Below are positions 7,682 to 16,389 of a DNA stretch of 56,331 nt, in pieces; the first letter of the stretch is position 1, and every line of letters starts with the position of its first letter. Under the pieces are notes generated by a model. That model saw nothing but the letters and a program-made list of their open reading frames with translations, had not been told where the DNA came from and made no database searches. The position numbers and the translations under genes were made by a program. Source of the stretch: DRGT01 sp035685445 (lineage in GTDB: Archaea > Thermoproteota > Nitrososphaeria > Nitrososphaerales > Nitrosopumilaceae); contig DASSAK010000016.1 in NCBI GenBank assembly GCA_035685445.1, positions 1 to 56,331 on the forward strand. The letters are read 5' to 3'.

Positions 7682-9667
7682 TTATTTCAAATTGGCATTT
7701 AAAAATTCCAAAGTTTTTTGCCACGCATCTTTTGATTCATCTGGAGCATATCTGTCTCCTGAAGGATTTGCAAATGCATGATCTACACCAGAGTAAATGT
7801 GAATTTCATTAGAAATTTCAAGATCATTTAATGCAGACTCAAACTCCCTGACTTTTTCTGGCGGAATGCCATTATCTAATTCTGCAAAAATTCCTAGTAT
7901 GGGCCATTCTATAGATGATAATTGTTCAGATTCTGTAATTATCTGACCATAATACATTACAGTTGCATCCATGTTATCGTTATTCAGAGCCAAATTCAGA
8001 GACTGGCCCCCGCCAAAACACCATCCAATTGAACCAAGTTTTTCAGAATCATAATTTTCTGTCAAAAAAGTTGCTGCAGAATTCATGTTTTTAATTCCCT
8101 CATTGGAATCAAAAGAGCCAATTAGTTGCCTTGCCTCATCAGATGTAGTAGCTACCTTTCCATTGTACAAATCAACCGCTAGAACTACATATCCATGAGA
8201 AGCTAGTTTTTCTGCCATATCTTTGATGTTTTCATTTAATCCCCACCATTCATGAATCATGACAATTCCTGGAAACTTTCCTTCCGAAGTGGGTCTTGCT
8301 AGATATCCTTGCGTTTTCTCAAAGTATGTTACAAATTCTGATTTTACATCATACATTCCCTCTTCAAAAATTTCTGAATTGTTGTTTTGGGCTTTGTAAT
8401 CTGGCAGAACATGGATGGCCCAACCCCTTTCAATTAATTTTTCAACACTAGATGGCTTTACACACGCTGGTTGCCCATTTGATTTTTTCAAAACAAGCTC
8501 TAAACCTTCTGTACAAGTTACACTGTCTGGAGAAGTTCCTTGTGCAATTTGTTTCAATGGAGGTGGAAAATGTGCTATATTTGAAATCATCATTGGAACA
8601 ATTTTTAAAATTCTATCATCATTTGGAGCAGGCGTTCCTCGACCATCTCGGTTACTTGTCATGATGTAAAGATTTCCATCAGGTCCAACGCTTGCATCTC
8701 GTAATCTTCCATATTCTGAAAATAAAGATTCACTAGAAACAACCTGATTATTTTTTAAATCTAAATCTAACATTCGGAGGTGACTTCCTCGTAATGTTGC
8801 AATAAAGAAATTGTTTTCCCACTCTGAAATATTGTCAGAGTTGTAAAATGTCGCACCGGAGGGAGCCCAAGTATCACTTCCAGTATGTAATAATGGGGCT
8901 TCTAAACCTGGTTTTGTTTCATCTCCGACAATTTCTGGCCATCCATAATTTTTTCCAGATTCAATAACGTTTACTTCATCATGTGCAAATCCTTTTTCTC
9001 CCGAAGGACCATGTTCTGTGGCAACTAGTTTTCCAGTGAGTGGATCCCAGTCAATTCCTTGCGGATTTCTATGGCCCAATGAATATACTGGAGAATCTTC
9101 AAAGGGATTGTCGTCTGGAATAGTTCCATCAGAATTTATTCGAAGAATTTTTCCGCCAAGTGAATTGAGGTCTTGAGCTAATGCGGTGTTTCCTGCTTCA
9201 CCAGTTGTGATATACAGCTTGTTATCCGGACCGAATTTGATTCTTCCACCATCATGAAATGGCCCACCTGGAATTTTATCTAACAAAACTTTCTCATCAA
9301 CAAGTTTGCTTTCAGATTCTGTAAAGCGTGAAAGTTTGTTAAATGTTGAAAGAAAATCATTGTATGTGTAATATAGATAGATGTAATGGTTTTCTTCAAA
9401 ATTTGGGTCTAATGCAATTCCTAAAAGCCCTCCCTCAACCCCGCCTACATTGAAGGCCTTAACAGGTTCTGGATTGAGAACTCCGTTTTCTATTACCCGG
9501 AGCTGACCAATTCTTTCAGTGACAAATATTTTTCCATCAGGTCCAAACTCAATTGCCCAAGGCACCTCCAGGTTTTCTGCCACAGTTTCAACTTGAAAAT
9601 TTTGAGCTGATGCACTTGCTATTGAAAAACCAAGAACCACAACTGCTGCAAGAATTATCCTAAACAA
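7682..9667 (-). CDS. Secreted PQQ-type sugar dehydrogenase fused to a dienelactone hydrolase
   Basis: A two-enzyme fusion. I place the start at TTG 9667 (661 residues) because it begins directly with a signal peptide (FRIILAAVVVLGFSIASASA) and overlaps the helicase stop by only 8 bases; an ATG at 9715 would put 16 polar residues in front. Residues ~24-365 form a soluble glucose/sorbosone dehydrogenase beta-propeller (HDGGRIKFGPD, GHRNPQGIDW). A Cys-containing linker with PACVK and a final GW follows (~377-416). Residues ~435-661 form an alpha/beta hydrolase of the dienelactone type with Cys550 in GWCFGGG, Asp598 and His630. Substrates are unknown; the product should act outside the membrane. 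Confidence 0.88.
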   Translation of the reverse strand: MFRIILAAVVVLGFSIASASAQNFQVETVAENLEVPWAIEFGPDGKIFVTERIGQLRVIENGVLNPEPVKAFNVGGVEGGLLGIALDPNFEENHYIYLYYTYNDFLSTFNKLSRFTESESKLVDEKVLLDKIPGGPFHDGGRIKFGPDNKLYITTGEAGNTALAQDLNSLGGKILRINSDGTIPDDNPFEDSPVYSLGHRNPQGIDWDPLTGKLVATEHGPSGEKGFAHDEVNVIESGKNYGWPEIVGDETKPGLEAPLLHTGSDTWAPSGATFYNSDNISEWENNFFIATLRGSHLRMLDLDLKNNQVVSSESLFSEYGRLRDASVGPDGNLYIMTSNRDGRGTPAPNDDRILKIVPMMISNIAHFPPPLKQIAQGTSPDSVTCTEGLELVLKKSNGQPACVKPSSVEKLIERGWAIHVLPDYKAQNNNSEIFEEGMYDVKSEFVTYFEKTQGYLARPTSEGKFPGIVMIHEWWGLNENIKDMAEKLASHGYVVLAVDLYNGKVATTSDEARQLIGSFDSNEGIKNMNSAATFLTENYDSEKLGSIGWCFGGGQSLNLALNNDNMDATVMYYGQIITESEQLSSIEWPILGIFAELDNGIPPEKVREFESALNDLEISNEIHIYSGVDHAFANPSGDRYAPDESKDAWQKTLEFLNANLK

Positions 9668-12170
9668 GTGGCCTGTCTCCTTCAGTTGGTTCCTCAATAA
9701 CTGTTTTCTCACCATCTACTATTCTCTGAAATACTTCAAGTGATGAATGTTTGTGTAAATACTCGTTATTATTGCCACATCTGTACGAAAATGTGCATCT
9801 TGGACAACCTGCCTCATTTTTGCATGGACACTCCTTAACAATGTACATACTTCTCTCTAGTGCTTTCTCAAATCGATCATAAAGTGCTTTGCTTGCTCCA
9901 TTTCCACCAATGGCTCCATCATAAATGAAAATCAAACCTGATGTTCCAAGTGATATGCCGCCAAGATCCTGAGAAACTCCACCTGTAATCATGTTGCTTC
10001 CCTCTATCACAACGTGCTCTGTAGCATGATATCCGCTAGCTTCAATATAGTCTTCATCTTCAGATTTTTTCATTTCATTGAGTGGTCTTGGGGCGTGAAA
10101 CACAATTCCTTTTGTTACAAAATCATATTCAAGTGGTTTTTCAAGCAAAACTCTTTTTCCCTGAGTTACCTCTTGACCAATCTCAATGTTTGCATATCCA
10201 TAGACAGATTTTTGAATATGCAGTTTACAAAATGCAATTTCAAGACCAAACGCCTTTCTTTTCTCGTAAACAACTTCGATGGTTGGCCATTCTTCTGTTA
10301 ACGCTTTGGTGTAATATGGATAGTCTCTTGAAATTCGTTCTAGTTTTGCATAATTTTCTTTAGGATAATCAAACTGCTTGACCTTGTATCTGGTTCCGGC
10401 AAGAAAGTAAATGGCATCTTTGTGTAATTCCTCTAAGGCAATTGGAAGAATTCTATCACCTACCTTCCGTTTATCAAGAAAAATATCAACTGACTTTCCA
10501 ATTCCACGAATTGAATATTCTTCAAGCATTGATTTTACTTTGTCTAGGTTTGGTATGTACCGATTTTCCTGCAAAACCAGATAGCCGTCTTTAACGTGTC
10601 GTTCTATGACTTTTTGATGTTCTTTTAGTTCATGTTTTGAGATAGGTCTATCGCATGCCATCGCAATAACATGAAACTCTTCAACAAAGGGATTTTTTGG
10701 ATCAATGTATGTTTGTTCTATGTCGTCAAAGTAGTCATCTGGGTGGTTTTTGTAATACTGTGAAATCGGATCATTTCCCAAAGCTAAAAAAGCATATCCA
10801 CGTTGTCCTTTTCTTGCAGCACGTCCTATTCTTTGAATTAATCTGTTTACCGGTATGGTTGCAGAAATTACCCCGTCAACGTTTCCTACATCGATACCTA
10901 ATTCTAAAGTTGGAGTACATGAAATTGCAGAAAGTGAGTCTTGTTTAAAATCTCGCTCTACTGCTTTTCTATAATTTGCCATCAGGCCAGCACGATGAAC
11001 TTTTATGTTTACTTTTTGTTTTTTTGCTTGCATTGCTAATAGCTCAGAATTTAGATGGGAATTACTAAATGCCATTGTTTTATGATTTTTTTCAGTTAAT
11101 TTTTTTATCAAATCAACCATTAGTGCACGCTGTGTCCTTAATGATGGAAACAACATTACAAAATCTGTTTCACTTTTGTTTCCAGAGCCTTGAATTAATT
11201 TCATTGGGACGCCAAAAAGTTTTTCACAAAATTCTACCGCATTATCAAGTGTTGCCGAAGCTGCAACAAATTGGATTTTCTCAGAGATTCTTTTCAATCG
11301 TTTAATAATATAATGCACGTTAGAACCAAATATTCCTGAATACACGTGTGTCTCATCTACTACAAGAAATTTCACACTAGAAAGCAAAGAGGCAAATCTT
11401 GTTTGATACATCATGTGATAGTGTAGCACATCAAAATTTGTTACAACAATGTGAGGTGGGTCTTCTAGAATTTTAGCTCGCTCTTCTTGCTTTGTGTCTC
11501 CATCAAATACTGCAGCACTTATTCCTAATTTTTCTGCAAATGCAAGGATTTTTGGATATTGATCTCGTGCTAGAGATTTTGTTGGGTAGACAAAGAGGGC
11601 AGAAACCTTTCCTGATAGGTTCTCATTTTTAATTTTTTGAATTATTGGTATAAGAAATGCTTCAGTTTTTCCTGAGGCAGTTGGCGCCTCAATAACAATA
11701 TTTTTTCCATAGAATATTTCTTTTATTGCATCTTCTTGAAATTTGTAAAACCTTGAAATTCCAATTTCATTTAGATGCAATGAAATCTCTTTTCCTAAAC
11801 CCAAATCTTCAACATTAGAGCCCATCTCTGGGTTTGGTTTTTTTATTGTCTTATAATGAGAAACATAATCTTTTTTTGAATATAGAATATTTTTTGTAAG
11901 AGCGTCTGGATTGTTTTTTCCAATCATTTTCTCAATCTCAACCGCTTGACGAATTATTCCCTCTTGTTTTAGATCGTTTCTAATTTGGTTTTCATCTGGA
12001 AGTTTTCCTTTGTCATACCTATTTAGAAATTCTAGGTATACCTCATCTGGGTTTTTTGCATGATCTAAAATATCTTGAAGACCACAATTGCCACATGAAA
12101 TTACAATTTTTTTATTAAACGTTTTTTGAATATCTAAACTGGACTTGCATTTTGGGCAGGGATATTTCAT
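9660..12170 (-). CDS. DEAD/DEAH-box helicase with DUF1998 (Hrq1/MrfA-like)
   Basis: An 836-residue superfamily 2 helicase. It starts with a zinc ribbon (CPKC 5-8, CGNC 26-29), then a helicase core with Walker A APTASGKT (162-169), DETH box (272-275), SAT-like SASATL and the motif VI region QRIGRAARKGQRG. The C-terminal part carries a five-Cys cluster (C781, C783, C789, C792, C798) like the DUF1998 domain of RecQ4-related Hrq1 and bacterial MrfA, which act in crosslink and mitomycin repair. A DNA-repair role is therefore likely. The extra N-terminal ribbon is less usual. Its stop overlaps the start of the secreted fusion enzyme, an odd operon partner. Confidence 0.9.
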   Translation of the reverse strand: MKYPCPKCKSSLDIQKTFNKKIVISCGNCGLQDILDHAKNPDEVYLEFLNRYDKGKLPDENQIRNDLKQEGIIRQAVEIEKMIGKNNPDALTKNILYSKKDYVSHYKTIKKPNPEMGSNVEDLGLGKEISLHLNEIGISRFYKFQEDAIKEIFYGKNIVIEAPTASGKTEAFLIPIIQKIKNENLSGKVSALFVYPTKSLARDQYPKILAFAEKLGISAAVFDGDTKQEERAKILEDPPHIVVTNFDVLHYHMMYQTRFASLLSSVKFLVVDETHVYSGIFGSNVHYIIKRLKRISEKIQFVAASATLDNAVEFCEKLFGVPMKLIQGSGNKSETDFVMLFPSLRTQRALMVDLIKKLTEKNHKTMAFSNSHLNSELLAMQAKKQKVNIKVHRAGLMANYRKAVERDFKQDSLSAISCTPTLELGIDVGNVDGVISATIPVNRLIQRIGRAARKGQRGYAFLALGNDPISQYYKNHPDDYFDDIEQTYIDPKNPFVEEFHVIAMACDRPISKHELKEHQKVIERHVKDGYLVLQENRYIPNLDKVKSMLEEYSIRGIGKSVDIFLDKRKVGDRILPIALEELHKDAIYFLAGTRYKVKQFDYPKENYAKLERISRDYPYYTKALTEEWPTIEVVYEKRKAFGLEIAFCKLHIQKSVYGYANIEIGQEVTQGKRVLLEKPLEYDFVTKGIVFHAPRPLNEMKKSEDEDYIEASGYHATEHVVIEGSNMITGGVSQDLGGISLGTSGLIFIYDGAIGGNGASKALYDRFEKALERSMYIVKECPCKNEAGCPRCTFSYRCGNNNEYLHKHSSLEVFQRIVDGEKTVIEEPTEGDRPLV

Positions 12171-12302
12171 ATTCTTTTACATTAGATTTTGAATTTATTG
12201 TTTGGTATGCAAGCATATTTGATTAAAGCGATCAGACAGCTGTAGCCCTGCTTTACCCCTAAGCAAACAAAGTTTATCTATTGTTTTTGTTTCGGAATAC
12301 TC

Positions 12303-12503
12303 ATGGCAGAATCAAGTTACACCAAAGCAGTGACTGCAAGTCATAGGAAATTTCAAGCTGCACTAAAAAGAGCCAAAACAAGACAAGCAGTGATGAATGT
12401 TTATTGGAAACATAAAAAAGAGCATGAAAGAATGCTTGCAAAACATCTCAAAGAGGAGATGGCTCAAGTTAATCGTGTTAAAAGCAAAATTCCTCATAGA
12501 TAG
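12303..12503 (+). CDS. Small basic helical hypothetical protein
   Basis: A 66-residue Lys/Arg/His-rich protein predicted to be one long helix, without metal or enzyme motifs. A TATA-like TTTATCTA lies around 12270, about 30 bases before the ATG, fitting a leaderless transcript. I do not recognise it; small charged proteins of this kind are often conserved within Nitrososphaerota. Confidence 0.6.
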   Translation: MAESSYTKAVTASHRKFQAALKRAKTRQAVMNVYWKHKKEHERMLAKHLKEEMAQVNRVKSKIPHR

Positions 12504-12522
12504 CTCTGGAAAAATTTCATTA

Positions 12523-12588
12523 ATGGACAAGGACATTATTAAGCCAGTAGCTATTAGAAAAACTAAATTTGAAAAATTTACAAACTAA
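12523..12588 (+). CDS. Possible very small protein overlapping the methyltransferase start
   Basis: A 21-residue frame from ATG 12523 that ends inside the beginning of the DNA methyltransferase gene, in another frame. It could be a short coupling peptide that brings ribosomes to the TTG start at 12569, or chance. Evidence is position only. Confidence 0.15.
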   Translation: MDKDIIKPVAIRKTKFEKFTN

Positions 12589-13339
12589 CAAAATTTACAA
12601 CAGCGATTGCATTCTGGGGATGGTTGAGCTACCTCCAAAATCAATTGATCTTATAATTACTGATCCACCTTTTGCAATTAATTTCAAAGATTCAAAAGCA
12701 AACTATAACAGAACAGCATCCAGAGTCATCAAAGGCTACAATGAAATTAGACCAGAAGATTACTATGATTTTTCATATAGCTGGATGTCTGAAGCATTTA
12801 GAATTTTAAAAGAATCAGGAAGCATGTATGTCTTTTCTGGTTGGAATAATCTCAAAGACATCTTAATGGCATTAGATGATGTTGGGTTTGTGACTGTAAA
12901 TCATATAATTTGGAAGTATCAGTTTGGTGTTGTAACTAAAACAAAATTTGTTACTTCGCACTATCACTGTCTTTATGTTTGTAAAAATCCAAAAAAAAGA
13001 AAGTTTTATCCATTTTCAAGATTTAAAAAATCATCCACGACAAAGGAAGGACGGAGTTTACATTACAAAGACAAAGAGGATGTTTGGTATATCAAACGAG
13101 AATATTGGACAGGAGATGAGAAAACTCCTACTAAACTTCCAGCTGAATTAATTGAAAAGCTAATTCAATATTCAAGTAAGAAAAATGATGTTGTTTTAGA
13201 TCCTTTTTTAGGTTCAGGTCAGGTAGCAGTTATTAGCAAATCTATGGGAAGAAAATATCTTGGCTATGAAATTGTAAAAAAATATTATAATTTTGCAAAA
13301 AAGAGACTAGACAAAAATATTTACCGTTTAAAAAAATAA
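12569..13339 (+). CDS. Site-specific DNA methyltransferase (N6-adenine or N4-cytosine), beta class
   Basis: A 256-residue enzyme. The catalytic motif IV DPPF is at residues 32-35 and the SAM-binding motif I DPFLGSG at 211-217, so the order catalytic-then-SAM gives the beta class. DPPF fits N6-adenine or N4-cytosine methylation. The start is TTG 12569, with the typical opening NKIYNSDC soon after. No restriction endonuclease or specificity gene lies nearby, so it is either an orphan methyltransferase or part of a system whose nuclease has been lost. The recognition site cannot be read from the sequence. Confidence 0.9.
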   Translation: MKNLQTNKIYNSDCILGMVELPPKSIDLIITDPPFAINFKDSKANYNRTASRVIKGYNEIRPEDYYDFSYSWMSEAFRILKESGSMYVFSGWNNLKDILMALDDVGFVTVNHIIWKYQFGVVTKTKFVTSHYHCLYVCKNPKKRKFYPFSRFKKSSTTKEGRSLHYKDKEDVWYIKREYWTGDEKTPTKLPAELIEKLIQYSSKKNDVVLDPFLGSGQVAVISKSMGRKYLGYEIVKKYYNFAKKRLDKNIYRLKK

Positions 13340-13350
13340 TTTTTGTCTAC

Positions 13351-13554
13351 TTATACTTCTTCTTTAAAGTCTTTTTTTAGCTCATCCCTTAATTCGTGAA
13401 CCATTCGGCCTGAAATTTTTAGAACATGTGCGATTTCTTCGTCGCTTAGTTCATTTCTATCTTCTCTTACTGCATTTTTTACAACAGAGTCTATTTCAGC
13501 AAATAAGGGAACTAGCGCTGTTCCATACTTTGTTAATATTGCCCGAGATTGCAT
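13351..13554 (-). CDS. Small hypothetical protein with possible helix-turn-helix
   Basis: A 67-residue acidic-to-mixed helical protein. The segment LSDEEIAHVLKISGRMVHEL reads like a helix-turn-helix (AHVLKISGRMV as the second and third helix), so DNA binding is possible but unproven. It is convergent with the DNA methyltransferase gene. Family not recognised. Confidence 0.55.
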   Translation of the reverse strand: MQSRAILTKYGTALVPLFAEIDSVVKNAVREDRNELSDEEIAHVLKISGRMVHELRDELKKDFKEEV

Positions 13555-13677
13555 ATTACTTTAGAATTATTTTCAATAAATAAAGTTGATTAATCGTCAC
13601 AAAATTTTGTTACAAAGTCATATCGATACATTACATTTTTTATTCGTAAACTGGCACCAATTACCTTTTTTGGAAAT

Positions 13678-14016
13678 TTAATTATTTGATGAATTTTCTT
13701 GTTTACCAATTTTTGATGAAATTAAATTTCTAAGCTCATCATCTGTTTTGTTTTTTGGTTCAACTCCCAAGTTTTTTGCAATCATCTCTAGTTTTTGCCT
13801 CTCATTTTCAACAGGGCCGTCAATTTTCAAATTTTCACTAGTATGGTCTTTCATTTGTTCCTCAATTCCATTTTTTGTTTTGTTGTATTCGTTTACTGCC
13901 TTTCCAAACTTTTTTGCAGCTTCAGGTAGTTTGTTTGTACCTAAAATTAACACTAAAGCCACAAAAATTATGATTATCCATTCACTACCTGCTACATTAA
14001 GAATATGATCTAACAC
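13678..14016 (-). CDS. tatA: Twin-arginine translocation protein TatA/E-like
   Basis: A 112-residue protein. A short N-terminal segment precedes one membrane helix (WIIIIFVALVLILG, ~13-26), a turn with Asn-Lys-Leu-Pro, and an amphipathic helix (EAAKKFGKAVNEYNKT), the classic TatA plan. An acidic, unordered tail completes it. TatA forms the pore of the Tat system, which exports folded, often cofactor-bearing proteins. No tatC is in this window. TatA and TatB are hard to tell apart in archaea; TatA is the usual call. Confidence 0.85.
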   Translation of the reverse strand: MLDHILNVAGSEWIIIIFVALVLILGTNKLPEAAKKFGKAVNEYNKTKNGIEEQMKDHTSENLKIDGPVENERQKLEMIAKNLGVEPKNKTDDELRNLISSKIGKQENSSNN

Positions 14017-14087
14017 GAGTTACTTACACGCAGATCCAAAATTAAAGATTTGGATTCATTTTTAATCGGGTAAATTCAAAACTTATC

Positions 14088-14285
14088 ATGGTACGGCGAA
14101 ATGCATCCGATGAAGAAATTGAAAAACAAAAAAAGCAGCAAAAAATGAGAATAAAAATTTTAAAGTCTGCACGAAGGAGTGGAAAAATAAATAAAAAAGA
14201 AGGCAAGGTTACAAAAACCAAAGCCAAAACAAAAACTCCTCGTTCCCAAAAGAAAGCTGCAACTGTTAGAAAATCAAGATATTAA
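14088..14285 (+). CDS. Small highly basic protein
   Basis: A 65-residue protein with well over a third Lys/Arg, a charged helix in front and a Lys/Thr/Ala tail like those of chromatin or ribosome-associated proteins. No family recognised. Its 3' end overlaps the convergent MFS gene by four bases. Nucleic-acid binding is inferred from charge only. Confidence 0.5.
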   Translation: MVRRNASDEEIEKQKKQQKMRIKILKSARRSGKINKKEGKVTKTKAKTKTPRSQKKAATVRKSRY

Positions 14286-15433
14286 CTGACTTTTTTAGGT
14301 TCCAACATTTTTCTATAAATAATTGACAATGTAACAACTACTAATCCTAGAGCAAAAAATACTGCATAAGGTGCGTTGTTTCCAGAAAATTCAGAAATTA
14401 AACCTGCAGCAATGGGACCTGCAGCCATTCCTATTCCAAATACAGTTTCAAATGCACCAATCATCTTGCCTGAAATTTGTCTTTTTGTTTTTGACAAAAC
14501 AACTTCTAAAGCTAGTGGTAAGAATATACTAAAACCGAATCCCATTATCAACAAAGCAAACATAAATTCAAGGAACGACTCTGAAACAAACGAAATTCCC
14601 ATACCAATTGTAATTGAAAAAATAGCAGCAATTATAGTAAAACTTGATCTTTTTGCTAACTTGCCTGCAAAAACCAATGTTACAACCCTGGAAATCCCAA
14701 AAATAAAAAATAAAATTTCAATATCTATATCTGTGATGGAATTATCATTTAAAAATGCAGGATAAATTGTCAATATTATTCCAAAAGATGAAATACAAAA
14801 AATTATAGCTATGATTATTACAGGAAACTTCGCAATTTGCTTTACTGCAAGAAAAGAAATTGTCTCGTGATGATTTCTAAACTTTTGTTTTGAACTAAAT
14901 AATGAAAATAAAATCGCCGTGGCTAAAATGTAAGATGCTATTTGAAAGAGAAATCTATACGATGTATCAAGATCCGTTAGAATTAATGTTCCAAATAATG
15001 GCCCAATCATAAAACCTGCAACAAAAAAACCAGTAAATGTAGAAATGTTTCTTACTCTGTTGTTATTTTTACTTGCATTAGAAATAATTGATTCACTTGG
15101 TGGCCAGAAAAATGCATGAGCAATTCCTGTTAGTGCTCTAAAACCTAATATTTCTGGAACAGACTGTGAAATTGAAAGAAGAAAAATCGCAGCTGAATTA
15201 ATTACAACTCCGACTGAAAGCAAAATACCGTTGTTGAATCTGTCTAGTAAAATTCCAACAAAAAGTGGTATGAACATGTATGGAATAAAATTTGCAAAAC
15301 CAATTAGTCCAAGTTCGCTATAGGATGCACCAATAACATTTTTTGCAAACACTGGTAGAATTGGACCATGCATTCCATAAGAAATCCCAATAAGAATAGC
15401 AACTAAATAAACTGCCCATAACGGATTTTTCAT
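14282..15433 (-). CDS. MFS transporter, drug-exporter-like
   Basis: A 383-residue integral membrane protein with about 11-12 hydrophobic helices. The loop between helices 2 and 3 shows GILLDRF, a form of the MFS signature GxLxDRxG, and LTGIAHAFFWPPSES resembles the helix-5 region of drug/H+ antiporters. Substrate unknown. An inverted repeat overlaps its putative promoter (15451-15470). It is convergent with the small basic gene and divergent from aIF1A. Confidence 0.85.
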   Translation of the reverse strand: MKNPLWAVYLVAILIGISYGMHGPILPVFAKNVIGASYSELGLIGFANFIPYMFIPLFVGILLDRFNNGILLSVGVVINSAAIFLLSISQSVPEILGFRALTGIAHAFFWPPSESIISNASKNNNRVRNISTFTGFFVAGFMIGPLFGTLILTDLDTSYRFLFQIASYILATAILFSLFSSKQKFRNHHETISFLAVKQIAKFPVIIIAIIFCISSFGIILTIYPAFLNDNSITDIDIEILFFIFGISRVVTLVFAGKLAKRSSFTIIAAIFSITIGMGISFVSESFLEFMFALLIMGFGFSIFLPLALEVVLSKTKRQISGKMIGAFETVFGIGMAAGPIAAGLISEFSGNNAPYAVFFALGLVVVTLSIIYRKMLEPKKVS

Positions 15434-15450
15434 ATTATGTATGAAGCAAT

Positions 15451-15470
15451 AATTTATTTGCTAATAAATT
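15451..15470. promoter_or_regulatory. Inverted repeat AATTTATT-N4-AATAAATT over the MFS promoter
   Basis: A perfect 8-base inverted repeat with spacer TGCT, 18-37 bases before the start of the MFS gene and thus over its expected TATA box on the minus strand. This is a plausible operator for a repressor. The arms are wholly A/T-rich apart from the spacer, so chance is not excluded. Confidence 0.35.
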
Positions 15471-15583
15471 AATGAGAATATCAAAAGCACAAAATTAATT
15501 CTGAATTTACATCAATTTCTTTTAGCTTATTTTATGATTTCAAGCTTACAAAGATACTTTATTCATGTATTAAATTGTGATAC

Positions 15584-15895
15584 ATGGGAAAGCGGAAAGT
15601 ACTAAATGAATCTCAACTACGAGAAATGAAAATGCCCGAAGAAGGAGAATTATTTGGACGAGTGATCAAGATGTTGGGAGGTGAAAATGTCTTAGTCAAA
15701 TGCATGGATGATATAACAAGAAGAGGAAGAATACGAGGAAAACTCAAACGTCGAGTTTGGATCCGTGATAATGATGTAGTGATTATTGCACCTTGGGATT
15801 TTGGAGATGAACAGCGTGGAGATATTTTGTGGAGGTATACTTTACCTCAAATTGACTGGTTGAAAAAAAATAAACAAATACCTGTAGATTTTTAG
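15584..15895 (+). CDS. eif1A: Translation initiation factor aIF1A
   Basis: A 103-residue protein of the eIF1A/IF1 family, an OB fold that binds the ribosomal A site and helps start-codon selection. Recognisable parts are ELFGRVIKMLGGENVLVKC, then the RGRIRGKLKRRVWI core strand and the DIIWRY-like DILWRYT helix at the end. Length is typical for archaea. It stands alone ahead of the ectoine genes, probably with its own promoter; a TTTATTC near 15557 is at leaderless distance. Confidence 0.95.
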   Translation: MGKRKVLNESQLREMKMPEEGELFGRVIKMLGGENVLVKCMDDITRRGRIRGKLKRRVWIRDNDVVIIAPWDFGDEQRGDILWRYTLPQIDWLKKNKQIPVDF

Positions 15896-15963
15896 TTAAC
15901 TTTTATTTTATAAAAACAGTATTTCTTTTTGCCATTTTCAACAACACAGCTTATTATCACTCA

Positions 15964-16389
15964 ATGAGCTTACAAACAGTTAACATCTTTTGTGAAAAAC
16001 TATGTATGTTGGCAAACGATAAGAAAAAACCGCTAGTAAAAAATATGATAGAAAATTTTGAAACCGCAGGTTTAGATGTTTTACAGGCAAATTATGATGG
16101 TTATCAAAAACCAGAATTAATACAAAACCAAAGCCCAGATGTTATTGGTTGGGATTCTAAAAAAGAACTATACTATATGGGAGCTGTCATGAAACCTGAT
16201 GAATTTAACATGCAAGAAATTGGTAAAAAAATAAACGTATTATCCAATTTAATGATGGGAAAAGGAAATTCAACCCACAGTAGAATTCCATTTTACTTAG
16301 GATTGCCAAAAGGAACTTCAAAAAAAGTCTCAGACATATTCGATGAGAAAAACATCCCTCGTGATAATGTGTTTACGATAGAAATTTAG
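15964..16389 (+). CDS. Unknown protein joined to the ectoine operon
   Basis: A 141-residue soluble protein without recognised family. Its stop codon at 16387-16389 is followed immediately by the GTG of ectA, so it is almost certainly made from the same message. The middle (SPDVIGWDSKKELYYMGAV) faintly recalls the core strands of PD-(D/E)xK nuclease folds, but the usual Glu-x-Lys is not there, so no nuclease activity should be assumed. It is not one of the known ectoine enzymes EctA-D or the Ask_Ect aspartokinase, and it is too unlike MarR-type EctR to be called a regulator. Confidence 0.75.
   Translation: MSLQTVNIFCEKLCMLANDKKKPLVKNMIENFETAGLDVLQANYDGYQKPELIQNQSPDVIGWDSKKELYYMGAVMKPDEFNMQEIGKKINVLSNLMMGKGNSTHSRIPFYLGLPKGTSKKVSDIFDEKNIPRDNVFTIEI

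Noticed and set aside
9668..9715. 16-residue N-terminal extension of the sugar dehydrogenase fusion
   Set aside because: It would put polar residues before the signal peptide and enlarge the overlap with the helicase gene; TTG 9667 fits better.
13555..13677. Short frame upstream of the 67-aa gene (ending near 13590)
   Set aside because: Only a few codons from a usable start and no motif; treated as intergenic.
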